Both the position numbers and the translations under genes were made by a program. 35,734 bases of DNA, taken from assembly GCF_025465275.1 (NCBI RefSeq), contig NZ_JAODNK010000110.1:1-35734 (forward strand), given 5' to 3'. Below the pieces are notes generated by a model that worked only from the letters and a program-made list of their open reading frames with translations, did not search any database and was not told the DNA's origin. Source of the stretch: Nocardia sp. GTDB lineage: Bacteria; Actinomycetota; Actinomycetes; Mycobacteriales; Mycobacteriaceae. This document shows positions 26,601 to 34,172 of this stretch, piece after piece (positions within the stretch are counted from its first letter, which is position 1; every line of letters begins with the position of its first letter).

Positions 26601-27377
26601 ATGCGGATTCACCATCTGAACTGCGGCACCATGGCCTTCGGCCTGGTCGACCACTGCCTGCTCATCGAGACCCGGACCGAACTCGTGCTGGTCGACACCG
26701 GATACGGGCTCGGTTGCGTGCGAGAGCCGGGAAAGATGCTGGGCGCGAGCCGATTCGTCATGGGCCCCAAGCTCACCGAGACGGAGACGGCGATATGGCA
26801 GATTCAGGCGCTGGGCTACGACCCTCGTGACGTACGGCACGTCATCCTCACCCATCTCGATCTCGATCACTCCGGTGGCCTGGCCGACTTCCCGGAGGCG
26901 ACGGTGCATGTGCACGGTCCTGAATTCCGGGCCGCCACTGCGACACCCACCCTCTCGGAGCGCCTGCGGTATCGCGCCGCGCAGTGGGCGCACGGACCCA
27001 AGTGGATGGTCAACGAGGTGGAGGGCGGCGAGGACTGGTTCGGCTTCACCGCGGTGCGTGACCTACCCGGCCTACCACCGGAGATCCTGGTGGTGCCGCT
27101 GGTCGGCCACACCCGCGGGCATGCCGGCGTGGCGGTCGACAGCGGCAATGGCTGGCTGCTGCACGCCGGAGATTCCTTCATGTTGGAAAGCTCCATCGAC
27201 CCCGAGAGTCCGAATACTCCCTTGTGGCTGCGTATGTACGAACAGGGTGCAATAGTCCGGGACGCCTACCGGGAGAATCAACGCCGACTGCGCGAACTCA
27301 AGCGCCTGCACGGCCATCAGATCAGCGTCATCAATTCCCACGAGGCCGCGCTCTTCCATCGGATGACCGCGCGGTGA
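26601..27377 (+). CDS. MBL-fold metallo-hydrolase
   Basis: A 258-aa metallo-beta-lactamase-fold protein. The metal-binding motif appears as THLDLDHSGG (about residues 83-92), with Asp in place of the second His of HxHxDH, a frequent variant. Further ligands lie in GHTRGHAG (about 172-179), HAGDS (His/Asp about 193-197) and the C-terminal NSHE (about 247-250). The layout resembles lactonase-like and quorum-quenching members, but the substrate cannot be told. The start is the ATG at 26601; the frame is open a little upstream to 26565. The stop overlaps the start of the next gene (GTGA), so the two are co-translated. Confidence 0.92.
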   Translation: MRIHHLNCGTMAFGLVDHCLLIETRTELVLVDTGYGLGCVREPGKMLGASRFVMGPKLTETETAIWQIQALGYDPRDVRHVILTHLDLDHSGGLADFPEATVHVHGPEFRAATATPTLSERLRYRAAQWAHGPKWMVNEVEGGEDWFGFTAVRDLPGLPPEILVVPLVGHTRGHAGVAVDSGNGWLLHAGDSFMLESSIDPESPNTPLWLRMYEQGAIVRDAYRENQRRLRELKRLHGHQISVINSHEAALFHRMTAR

Positions 27378-27859
27378 GTGATCGGCCCTGGACGCGCCGC
27401 CTACCCTCAGGCGATGCCCCGCTGTTCGTCTACGGGACCTTGCAATTCCCCGAGGTTCTGATCGAATTGATCGGCCGCGCACCGCAATTGGATCCCGCGC
27501 AGGTGCTGGGCCAGCGGGCGGCAGTCCTGCCCGATCGGGTATATCCGGGGCTGACGTCCGCGAATGACAGTGTGACGCAGGGTTTCCTGCTCAGCGGGCT
27601 CACCGCCGACGAGTGGCAGGTGCTGGATGCCTTCGAAGACGACGAATACGAATTGCGACCCATCCCCGTGCACGCGGGGGATCAGGACACCTACGCGTGG
27701 ACCTACATCTGGACCGATGCGGTGCCACCGGGGGAGTGGTCGGCGCAGCGTTTTGCGGCCGAACACCTCGCCGACTACATCACCCGCTGCTCGACGTGGC
27801 GACGAGACCTGTTGCGCCCCGCGACCGCACAGCCCGTGCCTGAACGGCACAACCGGTAG
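27374..27859 (+). CDS. Gamma-glutamylcyclotransferase / AIG2-like protein
   Basis: A 161-aa protein of the GGCT/AIG2 fold. It has the substrate-binding LFVYGTLQFPEVL (about residues 16-28), where YGTL is the family signature, and the catalytic Glu region LDAFEDDEYELRPI (about 83-96, conserved FE). The family forms 5-oxoproline from gamma-glutamyl compounds. The GTG at 27374 overlaps the MBL stop by 4 bases, and its reading frame begins with VSDRPW just before the conserved part, which supports this start. The coupling to an MBL hydrolase suggests a shared small-molecule pathway. Confidence 0.9.
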   Translation: MSDRPWTRRLPSGDAPLFVYGTLQFPEVLIELIGRAPQLDPAQVLGQRAAVLPDRVYPGLTSANDSVTQGFLLSGLTADEWQVLDAFEDDEYELRPIPVHAGDQDTYAWTYIWTDAVPPGEWSAQRFAAEHLADYITRCSTWRRDLLRPATAQPVPERHNR

Positions 27860-27895
27860 CGGGGGCTGTGCCGCTGCCGCAGAGGCTGTGCGGTC
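27823..27895 (+). terminator. Nested inverted repeats after the MBL-GGCT operon
   Basis: GACCGCACAGCC (27823-27834) and its exact reverse complement (27884-27895) enclose a second pair, GGCACA (27846-27851) and TGTGCC (27867-27872). The outer left arm lies in the last codons of the cyclotransferase gene. It may be a terminator or a remnant of the rearrangement that follows. Confidence 0.45.
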
Positions 27896-27941
27896 AGGAG
27901 CAACACCGTGCGTTCCGGCAGCGAAACCCGGTGCAGGGTCG

Positions 27942-28018
27942 CTAGGTTCGCAACCCGTCCAGGATCGCGAGCACCGCCGCCTCGGATTCGACCCGGGCGG
28001 CGGCCGGATCGTCGGAGC
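27942..28018 (-). pseudogene. 3' end remnant of a lost gene, possibly a TetR regulator
   Basis: The minus strand encodes DDPAAARVESEAAVLAIL followed by DGLRT and a TAG stop at 27942-27944. The helical, alanine-rich ending is typical of the last helix of TetR regulators. No N-terminal DNA-binding part precedes it; the frame continues into antisense of the hydrolase fragment. I read it as the tail of a gene cut at about 28,018. The TetR assignment is a guess from a short stretch. Confidence 0.45.
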
Positions 28019-28802
28019 TCGCTGGTGGGAGTGGCACCGGGTCATCGGACCGCTCGCCGAGCACTATCGCGTGATCTGCCCGGATCTGCGCGGGCTCGGT
28101 TGGACTGCCGCACCTCCGGATGGCTATCGGCCCGAGGTGATGGCCGACGATATCGCCGGCTTGCTCGACCGCATGGGTGTGCGCAGGTTTCGCCTGATCG
28201 GCCACGATTGGGGTGGTCTGGTCGGCTATCAGCTCGCGCTGCGCAGCCCCGACCGGGTCTTGCACTACATCGCGGTCAATACGGCGAGCCCGTTTCTGCG
28301 GCCCACGCCGCGGGTGCTGCTCAATGGGATTCGGGTATGGCACATTCCGCTCAATGCCGCGCCGTTGATCGGGCGCCGAATGGCCGGGTCGGTGGTGCCG
28401 AGGTGGGCATTGCGACGCTGGACATATCGCTCGGCCGCTCTGACTTCCGAGGACACCCGGATCTTTCTGGCGCAGTTCCAGGATCCGGCTCGGGTGCGCG
28501 CCACTGTCTCGTACTACCGGAACCTGCTGCGGCGTGAACTGCCGCTGCTGCTGTCCGGTCAGTATCGGTGGTCGCGGCTCACTGTTCCGGTGCTGGTGTT
28601 GTCGGGGGATCGTGATCCGCTGCTGCCTCCGAGTCAGATGACCGGATTCGACAGGTGGGCAACCGATTTCCGGGTGGAGTTGGTAAGGGGCGTGGGTCAC
28701 TTCCCGCCGATCGAGGATCCGGAGCGATTTGTGGCGGGTGTGCTGGCTTTCTGTGCTGATCCTGACCGGGACTGCGTGACGCCGGACACATTCATGAGGT
28801 AG
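28019..28802 (+). pseudogene. N-terminally truncated alpha/beta hydrolase (epoxide-hydrolase type)
   Basis: About 260 codons of an alpha/beta hydrolase. The homologous part begins abruptly with WWEWHRVIGPLAEHYRVICP. It has nucleophile Asp in GHDWGG, the acid in SGDRDPLLPPS and His in GVGHFPP, so it belongs to the Asp-nucleophile epoxide hydrolase group. The first 35-50 residues of the family, including the HGxP oxyanion motif that should stand directly before WWEW, are missing. The frame stays open upstream to 27627, but that sequence is the antisense of the cyclotransferase gene and spacer and is not hydrolase-like. The cut coincides with the end of the remnant at 27942-28018. Almost certainly non-functional. 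Confidence 0.8.
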
Positions 28803-28810
28803 AACGGGTT

Positions 28811-29425
28811 GGCACGGAGACAGCGGGCATTGTCGCGGCGGCGCGTAGTCAGGCGATAGGGGATCTGTTGCGGCGCAGTGCTGCCCGGGTTCCGGGGAAG
28901 ACGGCGCTGGTGTGGCGGGGGCGGCGGGGGAGTTTCGGCGGGCTCGACGAGGCCGTCAATCGGGTGGCGCACAGTTTGGCTGATCGTGGTGTGGTGCAGG
29001 GGGATCGGATTGCGGTGTTCTCGCGTAATTGCCGTGAGTTCGTGCTGTTGTATTTTGCGCTGGCGCGGCTCGGGGCGGTTTCGGTGCCGATCAATTTCAT
29101 GCTGACTGCTGATGAGGTCGCCTACATTCTGGGGCATTCCGGGGCTGTCGGGTTGATTGCCGAGGATGCGCTTGCCGGAGAAGCCGAGGCGGCGGTGAAG
29201 CAGTTGGGGGACAACGATATTCGATTGTTCGGCTGGATCGGACTGAGTGGGCTGCCGGTGGCCGCGGGTTGGGAGGATGTCGCGGCGTGGGAAGAACATG
29301 CCGACGCTTCCGAACCCGCGGTGCTCATCGGTGATGACGATCCGGTGCAGCTCATGTACACCTCCGGCACCGAATCGCGGCCCAAAGGCGCGATCATGTG
29401 TCGGCGATCCGGTCCACATACTTGA
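28811..29425 (+). pseudogene. C-terminally truncated acyl-CoA synthetase (AMP-binding, FadD type)
   Basis: The first third, about 200 codons, of an acyl-CoA synthetase. Family-like sequence is readable from GIVAAARSQAIGDLLRRSAA (about 28,826) through FSRNCREFVLLYFALARLGA and PINFMLTADEVAYIL to the phosphate-binding YTSGTESRPKGAIM at about 29,399. The reading then changes to an unrelated CRRSGPHT and stops. The adenylation core and the C-terminal domain are absent. No ATG or GTG start lies in frame before the conserved part; TTG at 28868 is the first usable start. It was probably once in an operon with the hydrolase, whose stop lies just upstream. Non-functional. Confidence 0.82.
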
Positions 29426-29837
29426 AGTTCGCGATATCGCCCGGGTCCGCACTCGCGACCCCGGCGAACCACGCGTCCAGGATCTCGGTGAGCAGCGCCC
29501 GCGAAGTCAACCGCAAACTCAGCGCCAGCACATTCGCATCGTTCCACCGCCGAGCGCCGGCGGCCGTGTACCCGTCCACGCACAGCGCAGCCCGCACCCC
29601 CTGCACCTTGTTCGCCGCGATCGACGCCCCCGTACCGGTCCAGCAGCACACCACCGCCTGCTCAGCCCGCCGCTCCGCAACATCTCGCGCCGCCGCGGCG
29701 CTGGCCCAAGCCCAATCATCCCGCTCATCCGGATCCAGTGCCCCATGCACCGTCACCTCGTGCCCGCGCCGCCGCAACTCCTCCACGACCGCACCCGCGA
29801 CACCGGTGTCCTCGTCCGCGGCTACCGAAATCCTCAT
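29394..29837 (-). CDS. RpiB/LacAB-family sugar-phosphate isomerase
   Basis: A 147-aa RpiB-type protein, which would interconvert ribose 5-phosphate and ribulose 5-phosphate or a related aldose/ketose pair. It has the start MRISVAADE, the active-site CCWTGTGASIAANKVQGVRA (about residues 64-83) where the second Cys is at the usual catalytic place, and WNDANVLALSLRLTS (about 97-111). The length is near the family norm of about 150, but the last residues run into the junction with the acyl-CoA synthetase fragment, so the natural end may be lost or altered. It lies 13 bases downstream of the Rpn-like gene on the same strand. The ribosome binding site is weak. Confidence 0.88.
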   Translation of the reverse strand: MRISVAADEDTGVAGAVVEELRRRGHEVTVHGALDPDERDDWAWASAAAARDVAERRAEQAVVCCWTGTGASIAANKVQGVRAALCVDGYTAAGARRWNDANVLALSLRLTSRALLTEILDAWFAGVASADPGDIANFKYVDRIADT

Positions 29838-29850
29838 ACAGCGTTTGTGC

Positions 29851-30801
29851 CTACTCGAAGATTTCCGCTACATCGGCTGCGGTCACTGCCCGCCGAGCCC
29901 ACACCTCGAGTTGATCGACATCCGTACAGCTTTCGATCCGAGCGCGAACCTCAGCGGAAACTGCGAATCCCCGCGCGTCGAGGATGGCTTCCAGAATGCG
30001 GACCTCTCCATCGAGCCGACCTCGTTCCAACCCTTCTTCCAGCCCTTGTTCCAGCCCTTGTTCCAAGCCTTGCTCGCGGCCCTGCTGTAGGCCCTCTTTC
30101 ACGAGATTGCGGAACGTGTCGCTCAGATATTCACGACGGGCTGCGGTAGTCATCATCGCCTCCAAGCATGATCGGGCTGCACGGTTCAGGGTTGACGTCA
30201 CGAGGTCGTAGTACATGGTAGCCCGCTCGGTCCCGCGACTTCCGGGTTCGGCGGCGAGCTTGTCGAGTGCGGCGAGCGTCGCACTGAACACCTTGGCGCG
30301 GTCGCTGTGTTCCTGGTGAGCGATGGCGGACAGCACGGAAAGTTCGGGCAGGCGGACTGCACTTTCAGGGTCTGTGACCACCGGGACCTGTTCCGGTCCC
30401 AGGACGACGGGCCGCACGGTGGCGACTCCAAATCCCAGATCGATCGGCTTGGCTGCCCACGTCGTTGTTCGACTGTCCGGGGTCAGCACCAAGAGCACCG
30501 TCGGGCAGCGCAGCCGCGCCCGGAGCGTGGCCACATACACCGGCCAAGTCCAGCGTTTGTCCTTGTCCGGGCGCAACTGGACCTCGACGACCACTGCCAG
30601 CACCGGTTCCTTCGAATTCGAGAACACGACCACCGTGTCGGCGCGGTATTCGGTCGGTGCTTTATCGGTGAGGTCGGTGCAGGCGGTATTCGCCTCCTCG
30701 TACTCGGGTAGGTCCCAGCCGAGCGCGGACAGCAGGCTGGCCGCGAGGCCGGGTTGATTCGTGAAGAGCTCCAGCAACACCTCATGCAGTGCAGATGGCA
30801 T
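29851..30801 (-). CDS. Rpn/PD-(D/E)XK-nuclease-like protein with Gln-Gly repeats
   Basis: A 316-aa protein that resembles the recombination-promoting nuclease (Rpn) / transposase_31-like PD-(D/E)XK group. The putative core is YRADTVVVF (Asp55) then LAVVVEVQLRPDKDKRW (Glu73-Val-Gln75, an ExQ version of ExK), followed by a helix with WPVYVATLRARL. A C-terminal helix carries six tandem 4-residue units of the type EQGL (about residues 236-259), a signature often seen in this group. It then ends with a short domain containing ARGFAVSAEVRARIESC. Members nick or cut DNA or belong to defence or mobile contexts; the role here is unknown. The start ATG at 30801 has no clear ribosome binding site. Confidence 0.85.
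   Translation of the reverse strand: MPSALHEVLLELFTNQPGLAASLLSALGWDLPEYEEANTACTDLTDKAPTEYRADTVVVFSNSKEPVLAVVVEVQLRPDKDKRWTWPVYVATLRARLRCPTVLLVLTPDSRTTTWAAKPIDLGFGVATVRPVVLGPEQVPVVTDPESAVRLPELSVLSAIAHQEHSDRAKVFSATLAALDKLAAEPGSRGTERATMYYDLVTSTLNRAARSCLEAMMTTAARREYLSDTFRNLVKEGLQQGREQGLEQGLEQGLEEGLERGRLDGEVRILEAILDARGFAVSAEVRARIESCTDVDQLEVWARRAVTAADVAEIFE
30025..30096 (-). repeat. Six tandem 12-bp units coding for EQGL-type repeats
   Basis: Units start at 30025, 30037, 30049, 30061, 30073 and 30085. The two central ones (TTCCAGCCCTTG) are identical and the outer ones are diverged. They encode the Gln/Glu-Gly-Leu repeats in the Rpn-like protein. Each unit is four codons, so copy number can change without shifting the frame. 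Confidence 0.85.
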
Positions 30802-30855
30802 GGAGTGACGGTATGTAGCCCGAGCGATATGTGTTGCTGGATTTGGTGATTCGCT

Positions 30856-30874
30856 CCGAATTGTCAGAATTCGG
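30856..30874 (-). terminator. Possible terminator of the aldo/keto reductase gene
   Basis: CCGAATT (30856-30862) and AATTCGG (30868-30874) form a perfect 7-bp stem with a 5-base loop, 14 bases past the reductase stop. No T-run. Confidence 0.4.
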
Positions 30875-30888
30875 TGGTGACCAGGTGC

Positions 30889-31872
30889 CTATTTCCCGGC
30901 TGCGCGGGCCAGGTGTTCCGGGTAGCGGGCGCCGGCGATGGATTCGGCGGGGGCGGCGGCTTCTATGGCGGCCAGATCCTCTGGGGTGAGGGTGATGTCG
31001 GTGGCGGCTGCGTTTTGTTCGAGGTAGGTGCGGCGTTTGGTGCCGGGGATCGGGACGACATCGTCGCCGCGGCTCAGCACCCAGGCGAGCGCCAATTGCC
31101 CTGCGGTGACGCCCTTTTCGTCGGCCAGCTTACGGAGGGCGGCAACGATGGCGAGATTGCTGTCGAGATTGCCTTCGGCGAAACGCGGGAGATTGCGGCG
31201 CATATCGTCGGCGGGCAGATCGGCGGTGGAAGTGATTGCGCCGGTGAGGAACCCGCGACCGAGCGGTGAGAACGGCACGATGCCGATGCCCAATTCCCGG
31301 CAGGTGGGCACGATTTCGGCTTCGAGATCGCGAGTCCACAGCGACCATTCACTCTGTAGCGCGGTCACCGGATGCACAGCGTGCGCACCGCGAATGGTTT
31401 CCGCCGAGGCCTCCGAAATGCCGAGATACCGGACCTTGCCCGCGGTCACCAGCTCCGAGAGTGCGCCCCAGGTCTCCTCGATCGGCGTATTCGGATCCAC
31501 CCGGTGCTGGTAGTACAGGTCGATATGGTCGACGCCGAGCCGGGCCAGGGACTCATCGCAGCTCTGCTTCACAAACGCGGCATCACCACGCGCTCCCATC
31601 GAGCCGCCTTCGCCCCAGACGATCCCGAACTTGGTGGCCAGCACCACCTGGTCGCGACGATCGGCAATAGCGCGCCCGACCAGACGCTCATTGGTTTCCG
31701 GCCCATACACGTTCGAGGTATCGATCAGTGTGACACCGAGTTCCAGCGCCCGACGAATGGTGGCAATCGACTCGTCGTCATCGGTGTGCACCCCGTACGC
31801 GGAACTCATGCCCATACAGCCGAGCCCCTCCGCGCCAACGGTCAGCTCGCCGAGTTTCCTGGTAGCGATCAT
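30889..31872 (-). CDS. Aldo/keto reductase
   Basis: A 327-aa NADPH-dependent aldo/keto reductase of the AKR11/AKR13-like (Tas/YghZ-type) soluble group. The catalytic tetrad is visible: Asp51 and Tyr56 in DTSNVYGPETN, Lys81 in ATKFG and His123 in YYQHRVD. The coenzyme region near the C-terminus has PIPGTKRRTYLEQN. The substrate is probably an aldehyde or ketone. The start ATG at 31872 has AGGAGG 8 bases upstream. A MerR-type promoter lies 54-84 bases upstream, so the gene is likely induced by a small electrophile or similar signal through a MerR regulator encoded elsewhere. Confidence 0.94.
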   Translation of the reverse strand: MIATRKLGELTVGAEGLGCMGMSSAYGVHTDDDESIATIRRALELGVTLIDTSNVYGPETNERLVGRAIADRRDQVVLATKFGIVWGEGGSMGARGDAAFVKQSCDESLARLGVDHIDLYYQHRVDPNTPIEETWGALSELVTAGKVRYLGISEASAETIRGAHAVHPVTALQSEWSLWTRDLEAEIVPTCRELGIGIVPFSPLGRGFLTGAITSTADLPADDMRRNLPRFAEGNLDSNLAIVAALRKLADEKGVTAGQLALAWVLSRGDDVVPIPGTKRRTYLEQNAAATDITLTPEDLAAIEAAAPAESIAGARYPEHLARAAGK

Positions 31873-31925
31873 GCTGGAATCCTCCTATGTCGCACTCGAT
31901 GTCAGATGAGCCGCGCTCACCCTCG

Positions 31926-31956
31926 AACCTACGACCTGGAGCGCACTCCAAGTCAA
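31926..31956 (-). promoter_or_regulatory. MerR-type promoter with 19-bp spacer
   Basis: On the minus strand, TTGACT (31956-31951) and TAGGTT (31931-31926) are separated by exactly 19 bases. The spacer region contains the dyad CTTGGAG-TGCG-CTCCAGG. A long spacer with a central dyad is the signature of MerR-family activation, in which the regulator twists the DNA to align the hexamers. Transcription would begin near 31,919 and read into the aldo/keto reductase gene. Confidence 0.8.
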
Positions 31957-32268
31957 CTATCGAACGTCCCCGATCGCACAGCAGCCGCGAACACATCCCA
32001 GTCGACCGGCGCAAACCGGTCTGCTCGCCGGTCGGCATCCCTGCCGGGAACGGCAGGATGCGGACCGGGTCGCGCTGAGCGGGTGATCAACGCCTGCCTG
32101 CGAATCCGAATGCGCACGCGAGCTGCGATCTCGGCGTCTTTCGCTTCCGGAACAGCATCACGTTGTTCACCATCAACTGACCGGAGGATCCAGCCCCACG
32201 GGCCCCACCTCAACATCGAGATGCCTCCGGGTAATGTGACGGCCCGAGTTGTATATCGGGGGAGATCT
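31957..32268. other. Gene-free stretch upstream of the beta-propeller gene
   Basis: About 310 bases between the MerR-type promoter and the next start. I see no gene, no merR fragment and no strong hairpin. Open frames that cross it do not look like protein. It presumably carries the promoter of the downstream gene. Confidence 0.5.
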
Positions 32269-33270
32269 ATGCGGGCACAACGTATTTCCACAGCGCGGCA
32301 GGTATCAGCTCTGTCGTGGGATGGCGATGATCTGGTCGACTTCTCGCATGGCCCCACCCGCTGGTCGTCCGACGGTACCGCCGCCGACTCGCCACAGATT
32401 TTCCGCGTGTTCTCCGGGTCGTTCGATCATGCCTTGGTCTCGCCATCGGGTCGATTCGAAGTCCTGTACGGAGAACGCGGCACGAAGGCGTTGCTGCTGC
32501 GTGACGGGAAGCTGCTCCGTGAACTCGATCGAAGCTATTACCACGCAGAGGATTTCGACTACCCGGTCGCTCTGGGCGTATTGACCGATGGGCGTGACGT
32601 CGTCGTGCATTGCCCGGACAAATACAACATTTTGCAGATCGACGATGCCGAGACCGGACAGCGCATCACCGAAGGATCCCGGACGCCACAGGATGTGTTC
32701 CACTCACGACTCTCGATCAGCCCCGATGGCCGGCATCTCCTTGCCGCGGGCTGGGTTTGGCACCCGCACGGTATCGCGATGGTCTTCGATCTGGCCGCAG
32801 CGGTGAAGGACCCGGCGGTGCTCGACGGCCGGGGCATTCTGCCTGCCGAAACGTCCGACGCCGAGATCGAATCCGCGTGCTGGCTCGACAATGACCGCGT
32901 GGCGATCGCAGCGTCGAATGAAGATCCATTCGAGGACGATCAGGAGAATTCCGACAAGCTCGCGCCTGGGCAGCTCGGCATCTGGTCCGTGCGCGCAGCC
33001 CGCTGGCTTCACCGCTCCACTCTTGCGCACCCGGCCGGCACAATGATTGCCTGCGGCGAGCGCATCGTGTCGCTATACGGCCACCCCAGATTGATCGACC
33101 CGATCTCGGGTCGAACGCTCCTCGAATGGCCCGACGTGGACGCCGGAACCAAGGACCGTAGCTACGGGGTCACCCATATACCTACACCGGTCGCCATCGC
33201 GCACCCCGACGGCACACGACTTGCCATTGCGCAGACCGACCACATCTCAATCCTGAAACTAGAGCCATAA
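32269..33270 (+). CDS. Beta-propeller-like (WD40-type) protein of unknown function
   Basis: A 333-aa protein made of repeated beta-strand units with propeller-type turns: HALVSPSGRFEVLYG (about residues 54-68), RLSISPDGRHLLAAG (about 147-161), SACWLDNDRVAIAAS, and AIAHPDGTRLAIAQ near the C-terminus. SP(D/S)GR turns spaced by 40-90 residues are typical of WD40 or TolB/YVTN-like propellers. There is no signal peptide. It is acidic. The start ATG at 32269 has GGGGGAG 4 bases upstream; the frame is open far upstream without protein-like content. A binding or scaffold role is likely. The convergent neighbour is a hexapeptide protein. Confidence 0.85.
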   Translation: MRAQRISTARQVSALSWDGDDLVDFSHGPTRWSSDGTAADSPQIFRVFSGSFDHALVSPSGRFEVLYGERGTKALLLRDGKLLRELDRSYYHAEDFDYPVALGVLTDGRDVVVHCPDKYNILQIDDAETGQRITEGSRTPQDVFHSRLSISPDGRHLLAAGWVWHPHGIAMVFDLAAAVKDPAVLDGRGILPAETSDAEIESACWLDNDRVAIAASNEDPFEDDQENSDKLAPGQLGIWSVRAARWLHRSTLAHPAGTMIACGERIVSLYGHPRLIDPISGRTLLEWPDVDAGTKDRSYGVTHIPTPVAIAHPDGTRLAIAQTDHISILKLEP

Positions 33271-33335
33271 CCCGTCGCTCCCACCTGCGTGCCGCCCTCT
33301 CACCACGTGGCAGTGCCGAGTAACGGTCGTGCGGA

Positions 33336-33965
33336 TTATCGCGACTCGTGGGGGCTGTCGCTGCGGCGCAGTTCGTGCAGGGGAGTCGATACGTCGCGGC
33401 CGGTGCTGAGTTGGGGGCGATTGATCGGGATCTCGGTGAGCGGGGCGGTCTCCCGCATGGAGGTCAGCGATCTCTTGGCCAATTCCTGGTAGACCTTCAC
33501 GCCGTTGGCCTTCCACCGTAGTGTCTGCTCATCCAACGGCCGGGTCTCCGTGACGGGGTTGCCGACCGCGAGGTGCTCGGCGGGGATCGTCGTCTCGGCC
33601 CGGACCACGCTGCCGGCGCCGACGAGCGCCCGTGCCCCGATTCGGGCGCCGTCCATCACGACGGCGTTCATGCCGACCATCGCTCCCGACTCGATTACGC
33701 AGCCGTGTAATACCGCACCGTGTCCGATGTGGGATTCCGCCTCCAGCAACAACTCTCGTCCGGGGAACGAGTGCAGCACGCAGCCGTCCTGAACGTTGGA
33801 CCCCCGGCCGATGACGATCGCGCCGAAGTCGCCTCGGATGCTGGCCGTCGGGCCTATGTAGCAGTCACTTTCGATCACGACATCTCCGATCAGCACCGCT
33901 GACGGGTGCACGAACGCGCCGGCGGCTACGACCGGTATGACTCCGTCGATTTCATAGCTGGGCAT
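33336..33965 (-). CDS. PaaY-like gamma-carbonic-anhydrase-fold hexapeptide protein
   Basis: A 209-aa left-handed beta-helix protein. It has the PaaY/CaiE layout: IGDVVIESDCYIGPTASIRG (26-45), SNVQDGCVLHSFPG (56-69) and HIGHGAVLHGCVI (79-91). The hexapeptide run continues to about residue 140, with a helical C-terminus. Candidate zinc ligands are His65, His82 and His87. PaaY is a thioesterase that resets CoA esters in phenylacetate degradation; no paa genes are in the window, so this may serve another CoA pathway or be a gamma-carbonic anhydrase. The ATG at 33965 has GGAG 5 bases upstream. Confidence 0.9.
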   Translation of the reverse strand: MPSYEIDGVIPVVAAGAFVHPSAVLIGDVVIESDCYIGPTASIRGDFGAIVIGRGSNVQDGCVLHSFPGRELLLEAESHIGHGAVLHGCVIESGAMVGMNAVVMDGARIGARALVGAGSVVRAETTIPAEHLAVGNPVTETRPLDEQTLRWKANGVKVYQELAKRSLTSMRETAPLTEIPINRPQLSTGRDVSTPLHELRRSDSPHESR

Positions 33966-34172
33966 ATCCACTCCGATCCAGTGTCGCCATTGGCCCCGTC
34001 ACGATCATCAACGACACCGGACGGGGCGGTCAATTCTCGGAAGAGCTTGGCACTCCCCAAGTTTCAGCTTGGATGCTGCGGGAATGTGCGGCCGAGCGCG
34101 AGGCTCAGCGTCCTCTCAGCGAATTTGTGACAGCTTGTGGGCACGCACGGTCCGCCCGCGAGAAAGTTTTCG

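Noticed and set aside
27627..28018. N-terminal extension of the alpha/beta hydrolase frame
   Set aside because: The sequence is antisense or out of frame to the cyclotransferase gene and spacer and lacks the strand-turn pattern and HGxP expected in a hydrolase N-terminus.
30025..30096. Regular short repeats that might suggest a CRISPR array
   Set aside because: Units are 12 bases, contiguous without spacers and in frame inside a coding region.
34057..34072. Dyad CCAAG-N6-CTTGG upstream of the DUF2231-like gene
   Set aside because: Five-base arms are too short to separate from chance in this composition, and no regulator or promoter is evident beside it.
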